Positions 51,937 to 60,903 of a DNA stretch of 62,760 bases are shown piece after piece; position 1 is the stretch's first letter, and each line of letters starts with the position of its first letter. Source of the DNA: JAVDCA01 sp035293985 (GTDB lineage: Bacteria; Pseudomonadota; Alphaproteobacteria; Rhizobiales; Xanthobacteraceae); the NCBI GenBank assembly GCA_035293985.1, contig DATGLS010000023.1, forward strand, positions 1 through 62,760, written 5' to 3'. The translations under genes and the position numbers were made by a program. Under the pieces are notes generated by a model. That model saw only the letters and a list, made by a program, of their open reading frames with translations, was not told where the DNA came from and did not search any database.

Positions 51937-54900
51937 CTACGAACGCAGCTCCTTCAACAACGGCCCGAGGTGATCCTCGTACACCTTCCACCGGCCGACC
52001 GCGCTGGCGTAGATCGGCTGGCGTACTTGCGTCGCGCTCGCGGTGCGCACCGGGCGGTCGGTCTTGTGGAACGCGAGACAGCGCTCGTCCCACGGCAGGC
52101 CGCAATAGGCGATGACGCGGCGCGCCTGGCCTTCGAGGTCGGCGACCACCTCCTCGTAGCGCACGTCGAGGATGCAGTCTGTGGGCAGGACGCGGCGCCA
52201 GTGCGCCATGAGCCTTTCGTAGCGCCGGTAGTAGCGGCCGAGCTCGCCGAGATCGTAGGTGTGGTTCTGCTCGGCCGAGAAAAGCTTGGAGAAGCACGAC
52301 ACGCAGGTGTCGACCGGGTCGCGGATGGTGTGGATGATCTTGGCGTTCGGCAGCGCGAGGTGGATCAGGCCGGCGAAATAGTAGTTCGACGGCATCTTGT
52401 CGGTGACGCGCTCGCCGGTCGGCGCGAGCTTGCGCACCAGCGTCACATAACGCTGGCCGATCGCCTTGAGCGCACCGGCATCGAGCGAGGGCACGAAATC
52501 CGGATAAGGCAGCGTATTGCCGTCGGGACCGCGCACCTCGAGCACGACGTCGTTGAAGGTCTGCAGCTCGCCTGCCCCGTGCACCATCGGGTGGCTCGCC
52601 AGAATCTGCTCGACCAGGGTGGTGCCGGAGCGCGGCATGCCGATGACGAAGATCGGCATGCGGGTCGGATCGCCACTCCCACGCTTCGCCGCGATCAGCT
52701 CGCGCGTGAAGACGCGCTCGATGCGCTCGAACAGCGCGAAGGCCTCGGCCTCATCGTACTTGATGGTCGCGCGCTTGGCGGCGGCGCCGCGCAGCAGGTG
52801 CTGGAACGAGCGGCCGTGGTCCTTGAGATCCGCGTAGGCCTTGCCGAGCGCGAAATCGAGCTGCATGCGGTCGGTCTTCGACAGCCCGTCCGGCTGCGCC
52901 GCGAGCGCCTCGATGGCGGCGAGGTGCGGATCGCCGGGCGCAAACTTCTTCGAGTCGGCGAGGTTGACGTATACGCCGGCGACCTTCGGATCGAGGTCGA
53001 GCGCGGTGAGATAGGCCTTCTCGGCCTCGGCGAGCTGGCCCAGCTCCTTGAGCACGTTGCCCATATTGTTGTAGGCGTCGGCAAGATCGGGCTTGAGCGC
53101 CAGCGCGCGGCGATAGTGCGCGAGCGCATCGTCGAGGTTGCCGCGCTCGAAGGCGACGCGGCCCATCAGGTTGATGGTGTCGTGGTTCGACGGGTTGAGC
53201 GCGAGGGCGCGGTCGGTCGCGGCTGCCGCCTCTTCGATGCGGTGCAGATCGACCAGCACGGTGCCGTGGTGCAGATGGATCTTGTCGCTGCGCGGCTCGA
53301 TCGCGATGGCCGCGCGCAGCGCCGCCTCCGCCTCCTCGAGCCGCTCGAGATCCTTGAGCGCGAGCGCGAGGTTGTCGAGCGTCTCGGGATCGTTGGGGCG
53401 CAGCTCCAGGGCCTTGCGGTAGACGGTTTCCGCCTCCTCGGAGCGCTTGAGCTCGCGCAAGCACGTGCCGAGATTGTTCCAGGCGTCGGGAAACGCCGGC
53501 ACGAGCTCGATCGCGCGGCGGTAGCAGAGCTCGGCCTCGGCGAAGCGCTCGAGCCGTTGCAGCGCGTTGCCGCGGTTCGAATGCGCCTGCACGAAGGCGG
53601 GATCGATCGCGACCGCGCGGTCGTAATGCTCGAGCGCCTCCTCGAACTTGCCTTGCTCGAACAGCGCGATGCCGACATTGCTGAACGCGCCCGAATGGTT
53701 CGGATCGAGCGCGATGGCGCGCCGGCCGGCCGCAATGGCGTCGTCGGTGCGGCCGGCGAGCCGGCACATCTCGCCGAGATTGGCATGATAGAGCGCGACG
53801 TCGGGCTTGAGCGTCGCGGCACGGCGGACGTGGTCGATCGCCTCGGGAAGCTTGCCCGACTGGTGCGCGATGATGCCGAGCATGTGATGCGCCTCGGCAT
53901 TGTCGGGCTCCGCCGCCAGCGCCCGACGGATGAGCTCGTCGGCATCGGCGAGGAAGCCGTGCCGGCGCTTCTGCTCGGCGAGCAGCAGGAGCTGGCCCGG
54001 GTTGGTGGCCACCGGCGCGAGCGTCACCTGCGGCTGGGCCTGCGCCATCTGCGGCCCGGCGGCGGGCGTGCGCGTCGCCTCGATGGCGATGATCGCGGCC
54101 GCCTGCGCGGCGCGCGCCTCGCCCTCGGCGCGAAACGGCGTGAGGGGCGCCGTCTCGCCGGCGGCGACGGCAGCGAGATCGCGGGCAATGCGGGCGATGA
54201 TCGGCGCCCACGCCTCGCCGCGCTCCTGCCGGTACAGCCGCATGGTCGGATACCAGGGATTGTCCTCGCGCCCGAGCATCCAGCGCCAGTCCGTCACCCA
54301 CGGCAGCAGCACCCAGGTTGGTTTGCCCAGGCCGCCGACCAGGTGACACACCGAGGTGTCGACCGTGATGACGAGGTCGAGCCCCGACACCAGCGCGGCG
54401 CTCTCGGCAAAGTCGGTGAGCTTTTCGGTGAGATCGAGGATCTTGCGGCCGCGGTGCTCGCGCGTCTTGAGATCGGCCGCGCGGGGGCCGACCTGCAGGC
54501 TCACGAACGAGACGCCCGGCACGTCGAGGATCGGCGCGAGCGCCGCCAGCGATTGCGAGCGGCGCATGTCGTTGACGTGCTCGGGATTGCCGGCCCAGAC
54601 GAGGCCGACCTTGAGGCCGGGCAGCGAGCTGATGCGCGGCGCCCAGCGCTTGAGCGCGTCGGCGGGCGCGCGCAGATAGGGCACGCTCGCCGGAATGGTC
54701 TCGAGCCGGGTGCGGAAGACGCGCGGCAGGCTCAGCAGCACCGCGTCGCATTGATACGGCGTGGGATCGCCACGATCGCCCAGCACCTCGACCCCGGGCA
54801 GGCTCTCGCGCAGCAAAGTCACGATCTGCTGATGCACCCGCAGCGTCACCTTGCCGGCGCGGGCGGCAAGCAGCGGGATGTAGCGGGCGAACTGCAGCGT

Positions 54901-55761
54901 ATCGCCGAACCCCTGCTCGGCCTGCACATATATATGCCGGCCGGCGAGGCTCTCGCCCTGCCACGGCCGCTCGGGAAACAGCGGACCCTTGCGCTCGGAC
55001 GAGCGCAGCCGCCACTCGTACTCGTCCCAGCCCTCGGCGAGGTCGCCGCGCATCAAGAGCAGGATGCCGAGGCCCGAATGCGCATTGGCGTGGCCGGGCG
55101 CAAGCGCGATGGCGCGGCGCAGCGCGGCGGCGCCCTCCGCGAACTCGCCGGCGTGATGCAGCGTGGTGCCGAGGTTTGCCCAGGCGTCCGCGTAGTTGGG
55201 GTTGAGCTCGATGGCCCGCCGATAGGCCGGCACCGCCTCGTCGAAGCGTTTCAACGCATGCAGCGCATTGCCGAGATTGCTGTGCGCCTCGACGAAGGCG
55301 GGATTGGCCGCGATGGCGCGGCGGTGCGCCTGTGCGGCCTCCTCGTACTCCTTGAGCTCATAGAGCGCGACGCCGAGATTGCTCAGCGCCGCCGGCATGT
55401 TCGGGTCGATCGCGAGCGCGCGCCGCGCCTCCTCGGCTGCGAGCTTCGGCCGCCCGCCGAGGCGGAGCATCTCGCCCAGATTGGCGTGAAACAGCGCATT
55501 CTTCGGCGCAAGCTTGACGGCGCGCCGCACGTGCTCGATCGCCTCGGCTAGCTTTCCGTTCTGGTGCGCGATGACGCCGAGCAGGTGCTCGGCCTCGGCC
55601 ACGTCCGGCTGCGCCGCCAGCACCTGCCGGCACAGGCCCTCGGCCTCGAGCAGCCGCCCCTCGCCGCGATAGCGGTCGGCGAGCATCAGCGCCTCGCCGA
55701 GCGGCATGAATTGCTGCGCCGGGTTCCCCGTGACCTGGTTCATGGGGACCGTCGATAGCAT
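51937..55761 (-). CDS. TPR / glycosyltransferase / TPR / sulfotransferase fusion protein
   Basis: A 1,274-residue multi-domain protein. The first TPR block (about 20-255) has at least six units, such as AALSNLGVALYELKEYEEAA. A GT9/ADP-heptosyltransferase-like domain (about 265-545) shows EQGFGDTLQFARYIPLL, GLVWAGNPEHVND and LVITVDTSVCHLVGGLGKP. The second TPR block (about 590-930) has about nine units. The C-terminal sulfotransferase domain (about 1035-1270) has the PAPS 5'-phosphosulfate loop FVIGMPRSGTTLVEQILASH and the 3'-phosphate motif IRDPVDTCVSCFSKLF. No signal peptide or membrane segment is seen, so it is cytosolic. It may glycosylate and sulfate the same target. The ATG at 55761 has a weak ribosome binding site; 55743 is an alternative start. 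Confidence 0.85.
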   Translation of the reverse strand: MLSTVPMNQVTGNPAQQFMPLGEALMLADRYRGEGRLLEAEGLCRQVLAAQPDVAEAEHLLGVIAHQNGKLAEAIEHVRRAVKLAPKNALFHANLGEMLRLGGRPKLAAEEARRALAIDPNMPAALSNLGVALYELKEYEEAAQAHRRAIAANPAFVEAHSNLGNALHALKRFDEAVPAYRRAIELNPNYADAWANLGTTLHHAGEFAEGAAALRRAIALAPGHANAHSGLGILLLMRGDLAEGWDEYEWRLRSSERKGPLFPERPWQGESLAGRHIYVQAEQGFGDTLQFARYIPLLAARAGKVTLRVHQQIVTLLRESLPGVEVLGDRGDPTPYQCDAVLLSLPRVFRTRLETIPASVPYLRAPADALKRWAPRISSLPGLKVGLVWAGNPEHVNDMRRSQSLAALAPILDVPGVSFVSLQVGPRAADLKTREHRGRKILDLTEKLTDFAESAALVSGLDLVITVDTSVCHLVGGLGKPTWVLLPWVTDWRWMLGREDNPWYPTMRLYRQERGEAWAPIIARIARDLAAVAAGETAPLTPFRAEGEARAAQAAAIIAIEATRTPAAGPQMAQAQPQVTLAPVATNPGQLLLLAEQKRRHGFLADADELIRRALAAEPDNAEAHHMLGIIAHQSGKLPEAIDHVRRAATLKPDVALYHANLGEMCRLAGRTDDAIAAGRRAIALDPNHSGAFSNVGIALFEQGKFEEALEHYDRAVAIDPAFVQAHSNRGNALQRLERFAEAELCYRRAIELVPAFPDAWNNLGTCLRELKRSEEAETVYRKALELRPNDPETLDNLALALKDLERLEEAEAALRAAIAIEPRSDKIHLHHGTVLVDLHRIEEAAAATDRALALNPSNHDTINLMGRVAFERGNLDDALAHYRRALALKPDLADAYNNMGNVLKELGQLAEAEKAYLTALDLDPKVAGVYVNLADSKKFAPGDPHLAAIEALAAQPDGLSKTDRMQLDFALGKAYADLKDHGRSFQHLLRGAAAKRATIKYDEAEAFALFERIERVFTRELIAAKRGSGDPTRMPIFVIGMPRSGTTLVEQILASHPMVHGAGELQTFNDVVLEVRGPDGNTLPYPDFVPSLDAGALKAIGQRYVTLVRKLAPTGERVTDKMPSNYYFAGLIHLALPNAKIIHTIRDPVDTCVSCFSKLFSAEQNHTYDLGELGRYYRRYERLMAHWRRVLPTDCILDVRYEEVVADLEGQARRVIAYCGLPWDERCLAFHKTDRPVRTASATQVRQPIYASAVGRWKVYEDHLGPLLKELRS

Positions 55762-56366
55762 GGCGCCAACGCGGGCGGCAAAGCCCGGCGCATGCGCCGA
55801 GTCCGCCTGCGGCTCTTGCGATCTTGGATGAAGAAATGGAGCTAACCGCGATTTTGCGCTCGGCCTGAAAATACAGGCGAAATACAGGAAATCTACAGGA
55901 AGGCGCGCGGCCCGTTCTGGCGCCGAAGTTCGTCTCGCGCGTCCGGCAAGCCGGGCCGGGACCGGGCCACAAAAAAAGCCCGGCACGGCCGGCCGCGACG
56001 CAACCACTCTCATTAATGCCATTGCACGAGTGGCAGCGGAACGCAACGATGCCGCGCAGATTTATGCGCGCAGGGCGATGCTCTGCCATTGATGGCGACG
56101 CATCGCTCGCGCGCGATCGCATGCAACGGACCAAGAACCAGGCAATTCACCGGGATTTCTTCCGCGAGATGCGGCGAGGCCGGCCGACCGCAGGACTCAA
56201 CCGGAGCTTCACATTGCTAATCGCATAACGGGGGCACTAGTTTGGCCGCAATGACTTGGAACGTGCACTGACCTTGCGTCGGCCCGTGACCAATCCAACC
56301 GCCCCTCGCAGCCGCCTTTGGCCGCGCGGCATTTCGGGGCGTTCCCGGGCGAAGCAGGGCGACAAG
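55762..56366. other. Intergenic region between divergent genes
   Basis: A 605 bp region without a credible gene. It holds three helically phased TACAGG repeats (55872-55899), an A7 tract with GC-rich flanks (about 55972-55978), and presumably the promoters of the TPR fusion gene and the AraC regulator. Confidence 0.5.
55872..55899. repeat. Three TACAGG direct repeats at 11-bp spacing
   Basis: TACAGG starts at 55872, 55883 and 55894, each preceded by an A/T-rich AAA or AATC stretch. The 11-bp period places the motifs on one face of the DNA helix, upstream of the fusion gene at 55761. It may be a regulator binding array or a small tandem repeat. Confidence 0.5.
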
Positions 56367-57395
56367 ATGAGCGAACGCATTGCGATCGAGGATTTCGGGT
56401 ATGGCGCGGGCGCGCTGCAGCGTCTGCGCGAGGCCACTGACGCGATCTGTGACGTGACCACGCCGAATTCCGCGGATGAATTTCGCATGGGCTCGTCCAC
56501 GGTGCAGCTGGGCCAGGCCCTGCTCATCAAATCGCAGGTCAGCGCCGTCGAGTACGTGCGCACGCCACGGCACGTCGCGCGCAGCGGCCTCGATCACTAC
56601 CAGCTCGCGTTCTACCTCGACGGTACGCACACGTTCACATCGGGCCGCCGTCAGGCGGCGTTGCAGCCCGGGGACGTATGCATCGTCGACATGACGCAAG
56701 CCAATCGCTTCAGCGCGGTTCCTGACCCGCAACGCCGGATTGGGCGGGGGCTCTCGCTGGTGCTTCCGCGGTCGCGGCTCGCCCCGCTGCTGGCGACCCC
56801 CGATGCGGTCTCGGCCCGAATGCTCTCGCGCGCGACGCGCGAGGGGCAGCTCGTGGCCGGAGAGCTGCTCTCGCTTTACGACCGGCGCGAGACGCTTGCC
56901 CCCGGCGAGGCGGAGGCGGCAGTCGACGCCGTCCTCGATGTCGTCGCCCGCGCGGTCGGAGCGGCGCGCCACGCCACAGCGGCGGAATACGGCGAGCGTC
57001 ACCTGCTCACAGCCGCGATCAAGCGCCACCTCGATACTCACTTGACCGCCGAGCAGATCGACGTCGGCGCGCTGTGCCGGCGGTTTCGGCTCTCGCGCGC
57101 GACGCTCTACCGGCTGTTCGAGCCCGACGGCGGCCTCTGGCGCTACGTCCAGGACCAGCGGCTCAACCGCGCCTTCGCGCGGCTCGCGACGCCAGGCGCC
57201 CCGCTCGAACGCATGATCGACCTCGCGATCGAGTTCGGGTTCAGCAGCGACACGACCTTCGTGCGCGCCTTCCGCCGCCGGCACGGACTGACGCCGGGCG
57301 AGGTGCGCGAGCTCGCTGGCTCGCGGACGCGTCCTTCGGCGCCTCACAGCCAGTGGACATCCGGCGCGTGGCTGCAGGATCTGGCGCAAAAATAG
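56367..57395 (+). CDS. AraC-family transcriptional regulator
   Basis: A 342-residue regulator. The N-terminal part (about 1-210) has the cupin-like AraC binding pattern seen in AraC_binding_2 proteins: FYLDGTHTFTSGRRQAALQP, then GDVCIVDMTQANRF. The C-terminal HTH domain (about 225-325) includes LCRRFRLSRATLYRLFEPDG as the first helix pair and IEFGFSSDTTFVRAFRRRHG as the second, the classical signature. The ligand is unknown. It precedes the autotransporter gene by 111 bp on the same strand and may regulate it. The ATG at 56367 has AGGGCG upstream; the frame is open further upstream but without homology. Confidence 0.88.
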   Translation: MSERIAIEDFGYGAGALQRLREATDAICDVTTPNSADEFRMGSSTVQLGQALLIKSQVSAVEYVRTPRHVARSGLDHYQLAFYLDGTHTFTSGRRQAALQPGDVCIVDMTQANRFSAVPDPQRRIGRGLSLVLPRSRLAPLLATPDAVSARMLSRATREGQLVAGELLSLYDRRETLAPGEAEAAVDAVLDVVARAVGAARHATAAEYGERHLLTAAIKRHLDTHLTAEQIDVGALCRRFRLSRATLYRLFEPDGGLWRYVQDQRLNRAFARLATPGAPLERMIDLAIEFGFSSDTTFVRAFRRRHGLTPGEVRELAGSRTRPSAPHSQWTSGAWLQDLAQK

Positions 57396-57506
57396 GCAAG
57401 CCCTGCGTTTTTCCCGCCGTTGAGACGCTCGGCACATAGTCCCCCCGCCCGATCTGTTATGGCCGGACTTGGCTCGCGCATGCGGGCCCGGGAAGGGCGT
57501 TGTTCA

Positions 57507-60500
57507 ATGCAGGTACGCGTCGACTGCAGCCGAGTGAGGCTGCTGGCGTCGAGCTCGATGGTGGCACTTCTCGTCGGCAGCGGAGCGCTGCCTGCCTACG
57601 CCTGTTTGACCCAGAATGGCGGGACGGTCGCGTCGGTGACGGCAACCGGCAACTGCGTCATTCTCGAAAACGGCGCCACCGTCACCGGCAATGTCACCAA
57701 TTCCGGTACCATCCACGTGGGTGGCGGCGACGGGATCGGCATTGTCAGCAGCACCGTCGGCGGGGCGGTCACGAACAGCGGCACGATCTCAGGGGCCGGC
57801 GCGGGCATGCTCGTCGCCGGCAATGCGAACGTCGCGGGCGGGGTCGTCAACAGCGGCACCGTCTCAATGGTCGGACAAGGCTTCATCTCCGGATTCGGCG
57901 CCCAAGGCATCGCCGTTGCCAACGTGAACACCTATACGGGCGGCATCAATAACGCCGCGGGCGGTACGATCACGGCCGGCAGCGGCACCGGCATTCTCGT
58001 CTATAGCGTGAGCACCTTCACGGGCGGGATCACCAACAGCGGCAGCGTCTCCGGGGACAACCAGGGTATTGCCATATCGGGCGCGAGAACCAGCGGCGGC
58101 GGCGTGGTTTTCGCCACCTCTTTCGGCGGCGGAATCAACAACAATGGGACGATCACCGCCGGTAGCTACGGCCTTACGGTCTACGGTCTCAGCACCTTCA
58201 CAGGAGGGATCACCAACACCGGCAGGATAACGGTAAGCGGAGATTACTACGGCATCATGGTCGACTCCGTGGCGCATTTCGGCAGCGCCAGCCTCGGCGG
58301 CGGCATTACCAATAGCGGTATCATCGTTGCCCGCACCGGCATTGCGGTTGGCGCATTCTTCGGACCCGCGTCGACCGTCATGGGAGGGATCACCAACAGT
58401 GGGGGCGCAAGCATCTCGGCTGTCGGTGCCGGCATCGACGTCGGCTGGCTCGCGAGCTTCGCCGGGGGGATCACGAATGCCGGTACCATCTCGGCCGGCG
58501 CCTCGGGCATCGGTGTCGTCAAGATCCAGAGCTTCTCGGGCAACATCAGCAACGCCGGAACGATCTCGAGCCGCAATTTCGGCATTGTCGTCGGTGGCCT
58601 GAACACGTCCCGGCTTTCCTTCCGCGTCAGGTCGTTCGAGGGGAATATCACCAACTCGGGGACGATTACGGCCAAGACCGGCATTCTCGTCCAAAACGCA
58701 GGTATCAGCGGTGCCATCGTCGACAGCGGGATCATCAATGCCTCGCACATCGGCATCATCGTCAGGAGCCAGGCAAGCGTGGTGGCGACCCGCATGGCGG
58801 TCGCGATCACCGGCCCCACCTTCACGGGCGGCATCACCAATACCGGCACCATCGCCGGCGCGACCGGCCTGTTCATCGGCTCGCAGGTGTCGACCTTCAC
58901 GGGCGCCATTTCCAACTCTGGCACCATTTCCGGCGCCGGCGGCACGGCGATTGACGTGAGTGCGGCCCACGACGCGATCAGCATCAATCAGAGCGCCGGG
59001 CTGATCGCCGGCGACATCAAACTCTCGGCCAACGCCGACGTCCTCGACTTCACGGGGGGAACGATCAGCGGCAACATCGTCGGCGCCGGATCGAGCGACA
59101 CGGTCAATGTCGCCCTCGGCGCGGACAACACATTGAGGTACGGCGCGGCGTTCACGGGCATCAACCAGTTCAACATCAATTCCGGCACGGTGATCCTCGA
59201 CGGCGCCAACAGCGCCACCAATGTCGACGTCAATGCCGGCACCCTCGCGGGCACGGGCACGATCGCGGCGAGCGCCGTCACGATCCATACGGGCGCGACC
59301 TTCGCGCCCGGCACGCCGGGCATCGCCGGCTCGTCGATGACGATCAACGGCAGCCTCTCCTTTCAGACGGGCACCACCTATGCGGTGCAGGTCAATCCGA
59401 CCGCGGCATCGTCCGCCAATGTCTCGGGCACGGCGGCGCTCGCCGGCAACGTGCTCGCCGGCTTCGCGCCGGGCAGTTACGTGAGCAAGGACTACCTGAT
59501 CCTGCAGTCGACCGGGCTGAGCGGCACGTTCGCGAGCCTCACCACCAGCGGCATGCCCACCGGCTTCCACGCCACCCTCGCCTACAATGGGGGCGACGTC
59601 TTCCTCGATCTTGCCCCCCAACTCACGACGGCGGGCCTCAATGGCAATCAAGCGAACGTCGCGGCCGGGATCCTCAATGCGTTCAACGCCGGTGCACCGC
59701 TGCCGCCGGGTTTCCTGACCCTCTTCGCATTGCCCAGCGCCAATCAGACGAGCGCGCTCGCCGAGCTGTCGGGCCAGCAGGCAATCGATGCCCGCAAAGG
59801 CGCGTCCCAATTGACGGCCGATTTCCTGGTGACCATGCTCGACCTGTCGCTCGAAGGCCGCGGCGGCGCGGCTGGTCCCCTGCCCTTCGCACCCGATGCG
59901 GCGGCGGCGCTACCGTTCGAGCTTGCCAGCGCCTACGCGTCCGTGCTCAAGGCCCCCGCGGCGCCGCCGCGCCCGGCCCTGGACCAGCGCTGGAGCGCCT
60001 GGGGCGCCGCCTTCGGCGGCTACAACTCGACCAAGGGCGATCCGGCCGTCGGCTCCAATGACGTGGTCGCGCGCGACTATGGCTTTGCGGCCGGCATGGA
60101 TTATCGCGTCGCACCCGACACGATCGTGGGCTTCGCGCTCGCCGGCGCCGGCACCAATTGGGGCCTCGCGCAAGGGCTCGGCGGCGGGCGCAGCGACGCA
60201 TTCCAGGCCGGCCTCTACGGCCGCACCGAGCTCGGTGCCGCCTATGTGGCGAGCGCGCTCGCCTTCGCCAATCACTGGTTCACCACCAGCCGCACGGCGC
60301 TCGGCGATCAGCTCACCGCGAAATTCGACGGGCAGAGCTACGCGGCGCGACTGGAGGGCGGCTGGCGCTACGCGCTCCAGCCGACGCTCGGCATCACGCC
60401 TTACGCGGCGCTGCAGAGCCAGCTGTTTCGCACGCCCGCCTACAGCGAGAGCGATCTGACCGGCGGCGCCTTCGGGCTTGCCTATAATGCGGTGAGCGCG

Positions 60501-60818
60501 AGCGATACGCGAAGCGAGCTCGGCGCGCGCTTCGATAGCCTGCAGATCGTCGCTGGCATGCCGCTCATCCTGCGCGGCCGGCTCGCTTGGGCGCGCGATT
60601 GGGTGAGCAATCCGACGGTCGGTGCCGCCTTCGAGGCGCTGCCCGGCGCCGCCTTCACGGTCAATGGCGCAGCGCCGCCGAGGAATTCGACCCTGACCGC
60701 GACGAGCGCCGAGCTCAAGCTCTCGGCCGATTGGTCGCTTACCGCGCGCTTCGAGGGCGAGCTCGGCAACGGCGCGCAGACCTATACCGGCACCGGGGTG
60801 CTGCGCCACACGTGGTGA
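57507..60818 (+). CDS. Autotransporter (type Va) with repetitive passenger
   Basis: A 1,103-residue secreted surface protein. The N-terminal signal is VRLLASSSMVALLVGSGALP, ending AYAC at about residue 32. The passenger (about 35-570) is built of at least a dozen GGITNSGTI-type units (GGITNTGTI, GNISNAGTI, GGINNNGTI), a probable beta-solenoid. An autotransporter-associated strand region follows (GTLAGTGTIAASAVTIHTG, about 580-600). The C-terminal beta-barrel (about 825-1103) begins near RWSAWGAAFGGYN and ends in the aromatic residue RHTW, as needed for outer-membrane assembly. The function of the passenger (adhesion or other) is not evident. The ATG at 57507 was chosen; 57480 is an alternative. 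Confidence 0.9.
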   Translation: MQVRVDCSRVRLLASSSMVALLVGSGALPAYACLTQNGGTVASVTATGNCVILENGATVTGNVTNSGTIHVGGGDGIGIVSSTVGGAVTNSGTISGAGAGMLVAGNANVAGGVVNSGTVSMVGQGFISGFGAQGIAVANVNTYTGGINNAAGGTITAGSGTGILVYSVSTFTGGITNSGSVSGDNQGIAISGARTSGGGVVFATSFGGGINNNGTITAGSYGLTVYGLSTFTGGITNTGRITVSGDYYGIMVDSVAHFGSASLGGGITNSGIIVARTGIAVGAFFGPASTVMGGITNSGGASISAVGAGIDVGWLASFAGGITNAGTISAGASGIGVVKIQSFSGNISNAGTISSRNFGIVVGGLNTSRLSFRVRSFEGNITNSGTITAKTGILVQNAGISGAIVDSGIINASHIGIIVRSQASVVATRMAVAITGPTFTGGITNTGTIAGATGLFIGSQVSTFTGAISNSGTISGAGGTAIDVSAAHDAISINQSAGLIAGDIKLSANADVLDFTGGTISGNIVGAGSSDTVNVALGADNTLRYGAAFTGINQFNINSGTVILDGANSATNVDVNAGTLAGTGTIAASAVTIHTGATFAPGTPGIAGSSMTINGSLSFQTGTTYAVQVNPTAASSANVSGTAALAGNVLAGFAPGSYVSKDYLILQSTGLSGTFASLTTSGMPTGFHATLAYNGGDVFLDLAPQLTTAGLNGNQANVAAGILNAFNAGAPLPPGFLTLFALPSANQTSALAELSGQQAIDARKGASQLTADFLVTMLDLSLEGRGGAAGPLPFAPDAAAALPFELASAYASVLKAPAAPPRPALDQRWSAWGAAFGGYNSTKGDPAVGSNDVVARDYGFAAGMDYRVAPDTIVGFALAGAGTNWGLAQGLGGGRSDAFQAGLYGRTELGAAYVASALAFANHWFTTSRTALGDQLTAKFDGQSYAARLEGGWRYALQPTLGITPYAALQSQLFRTPAYSESDLTGGAFGLAYNAVSASDTRSELGARFDSLQIVAGMPLILRGRLAWARDWVSNPTVGAAFEALPGAAFTVNGAAPPRNSTLTATSAELKLSADWSLTARFEGELGNGAQTYTGTGVLRHTW

Positions 60819-60903
60819 GTCCGAAGCCGCACGACGCGCACGGCTAACCAAGCGCCTGCAGCTGATCTGGCTGCTATACTCCGTCGTCCTCGACGGAGAC
60901 CCA

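Noticed and set aside
51889..55551. 1,220-codon open frame on the plus strand
   Set aside because: It is antisense to the TPR/sulfotransferase gene, has no recognisable domain and is rich in Arg, His and Gly, as expected from the GC-biased complement of a repeat-coding gene.
55951..56000. Rho-independent terminator at the A7 tract
   Set aside because: The GC-rich flanks do not form a clean stem directly before a T-run on either strand.
57864..59810. 648-codon open frame opposite the autotransporter passenger
   Set aside because: It arises from the repetitive, stop-poor complement of GGITNSG codons; composition is non-protein-like.
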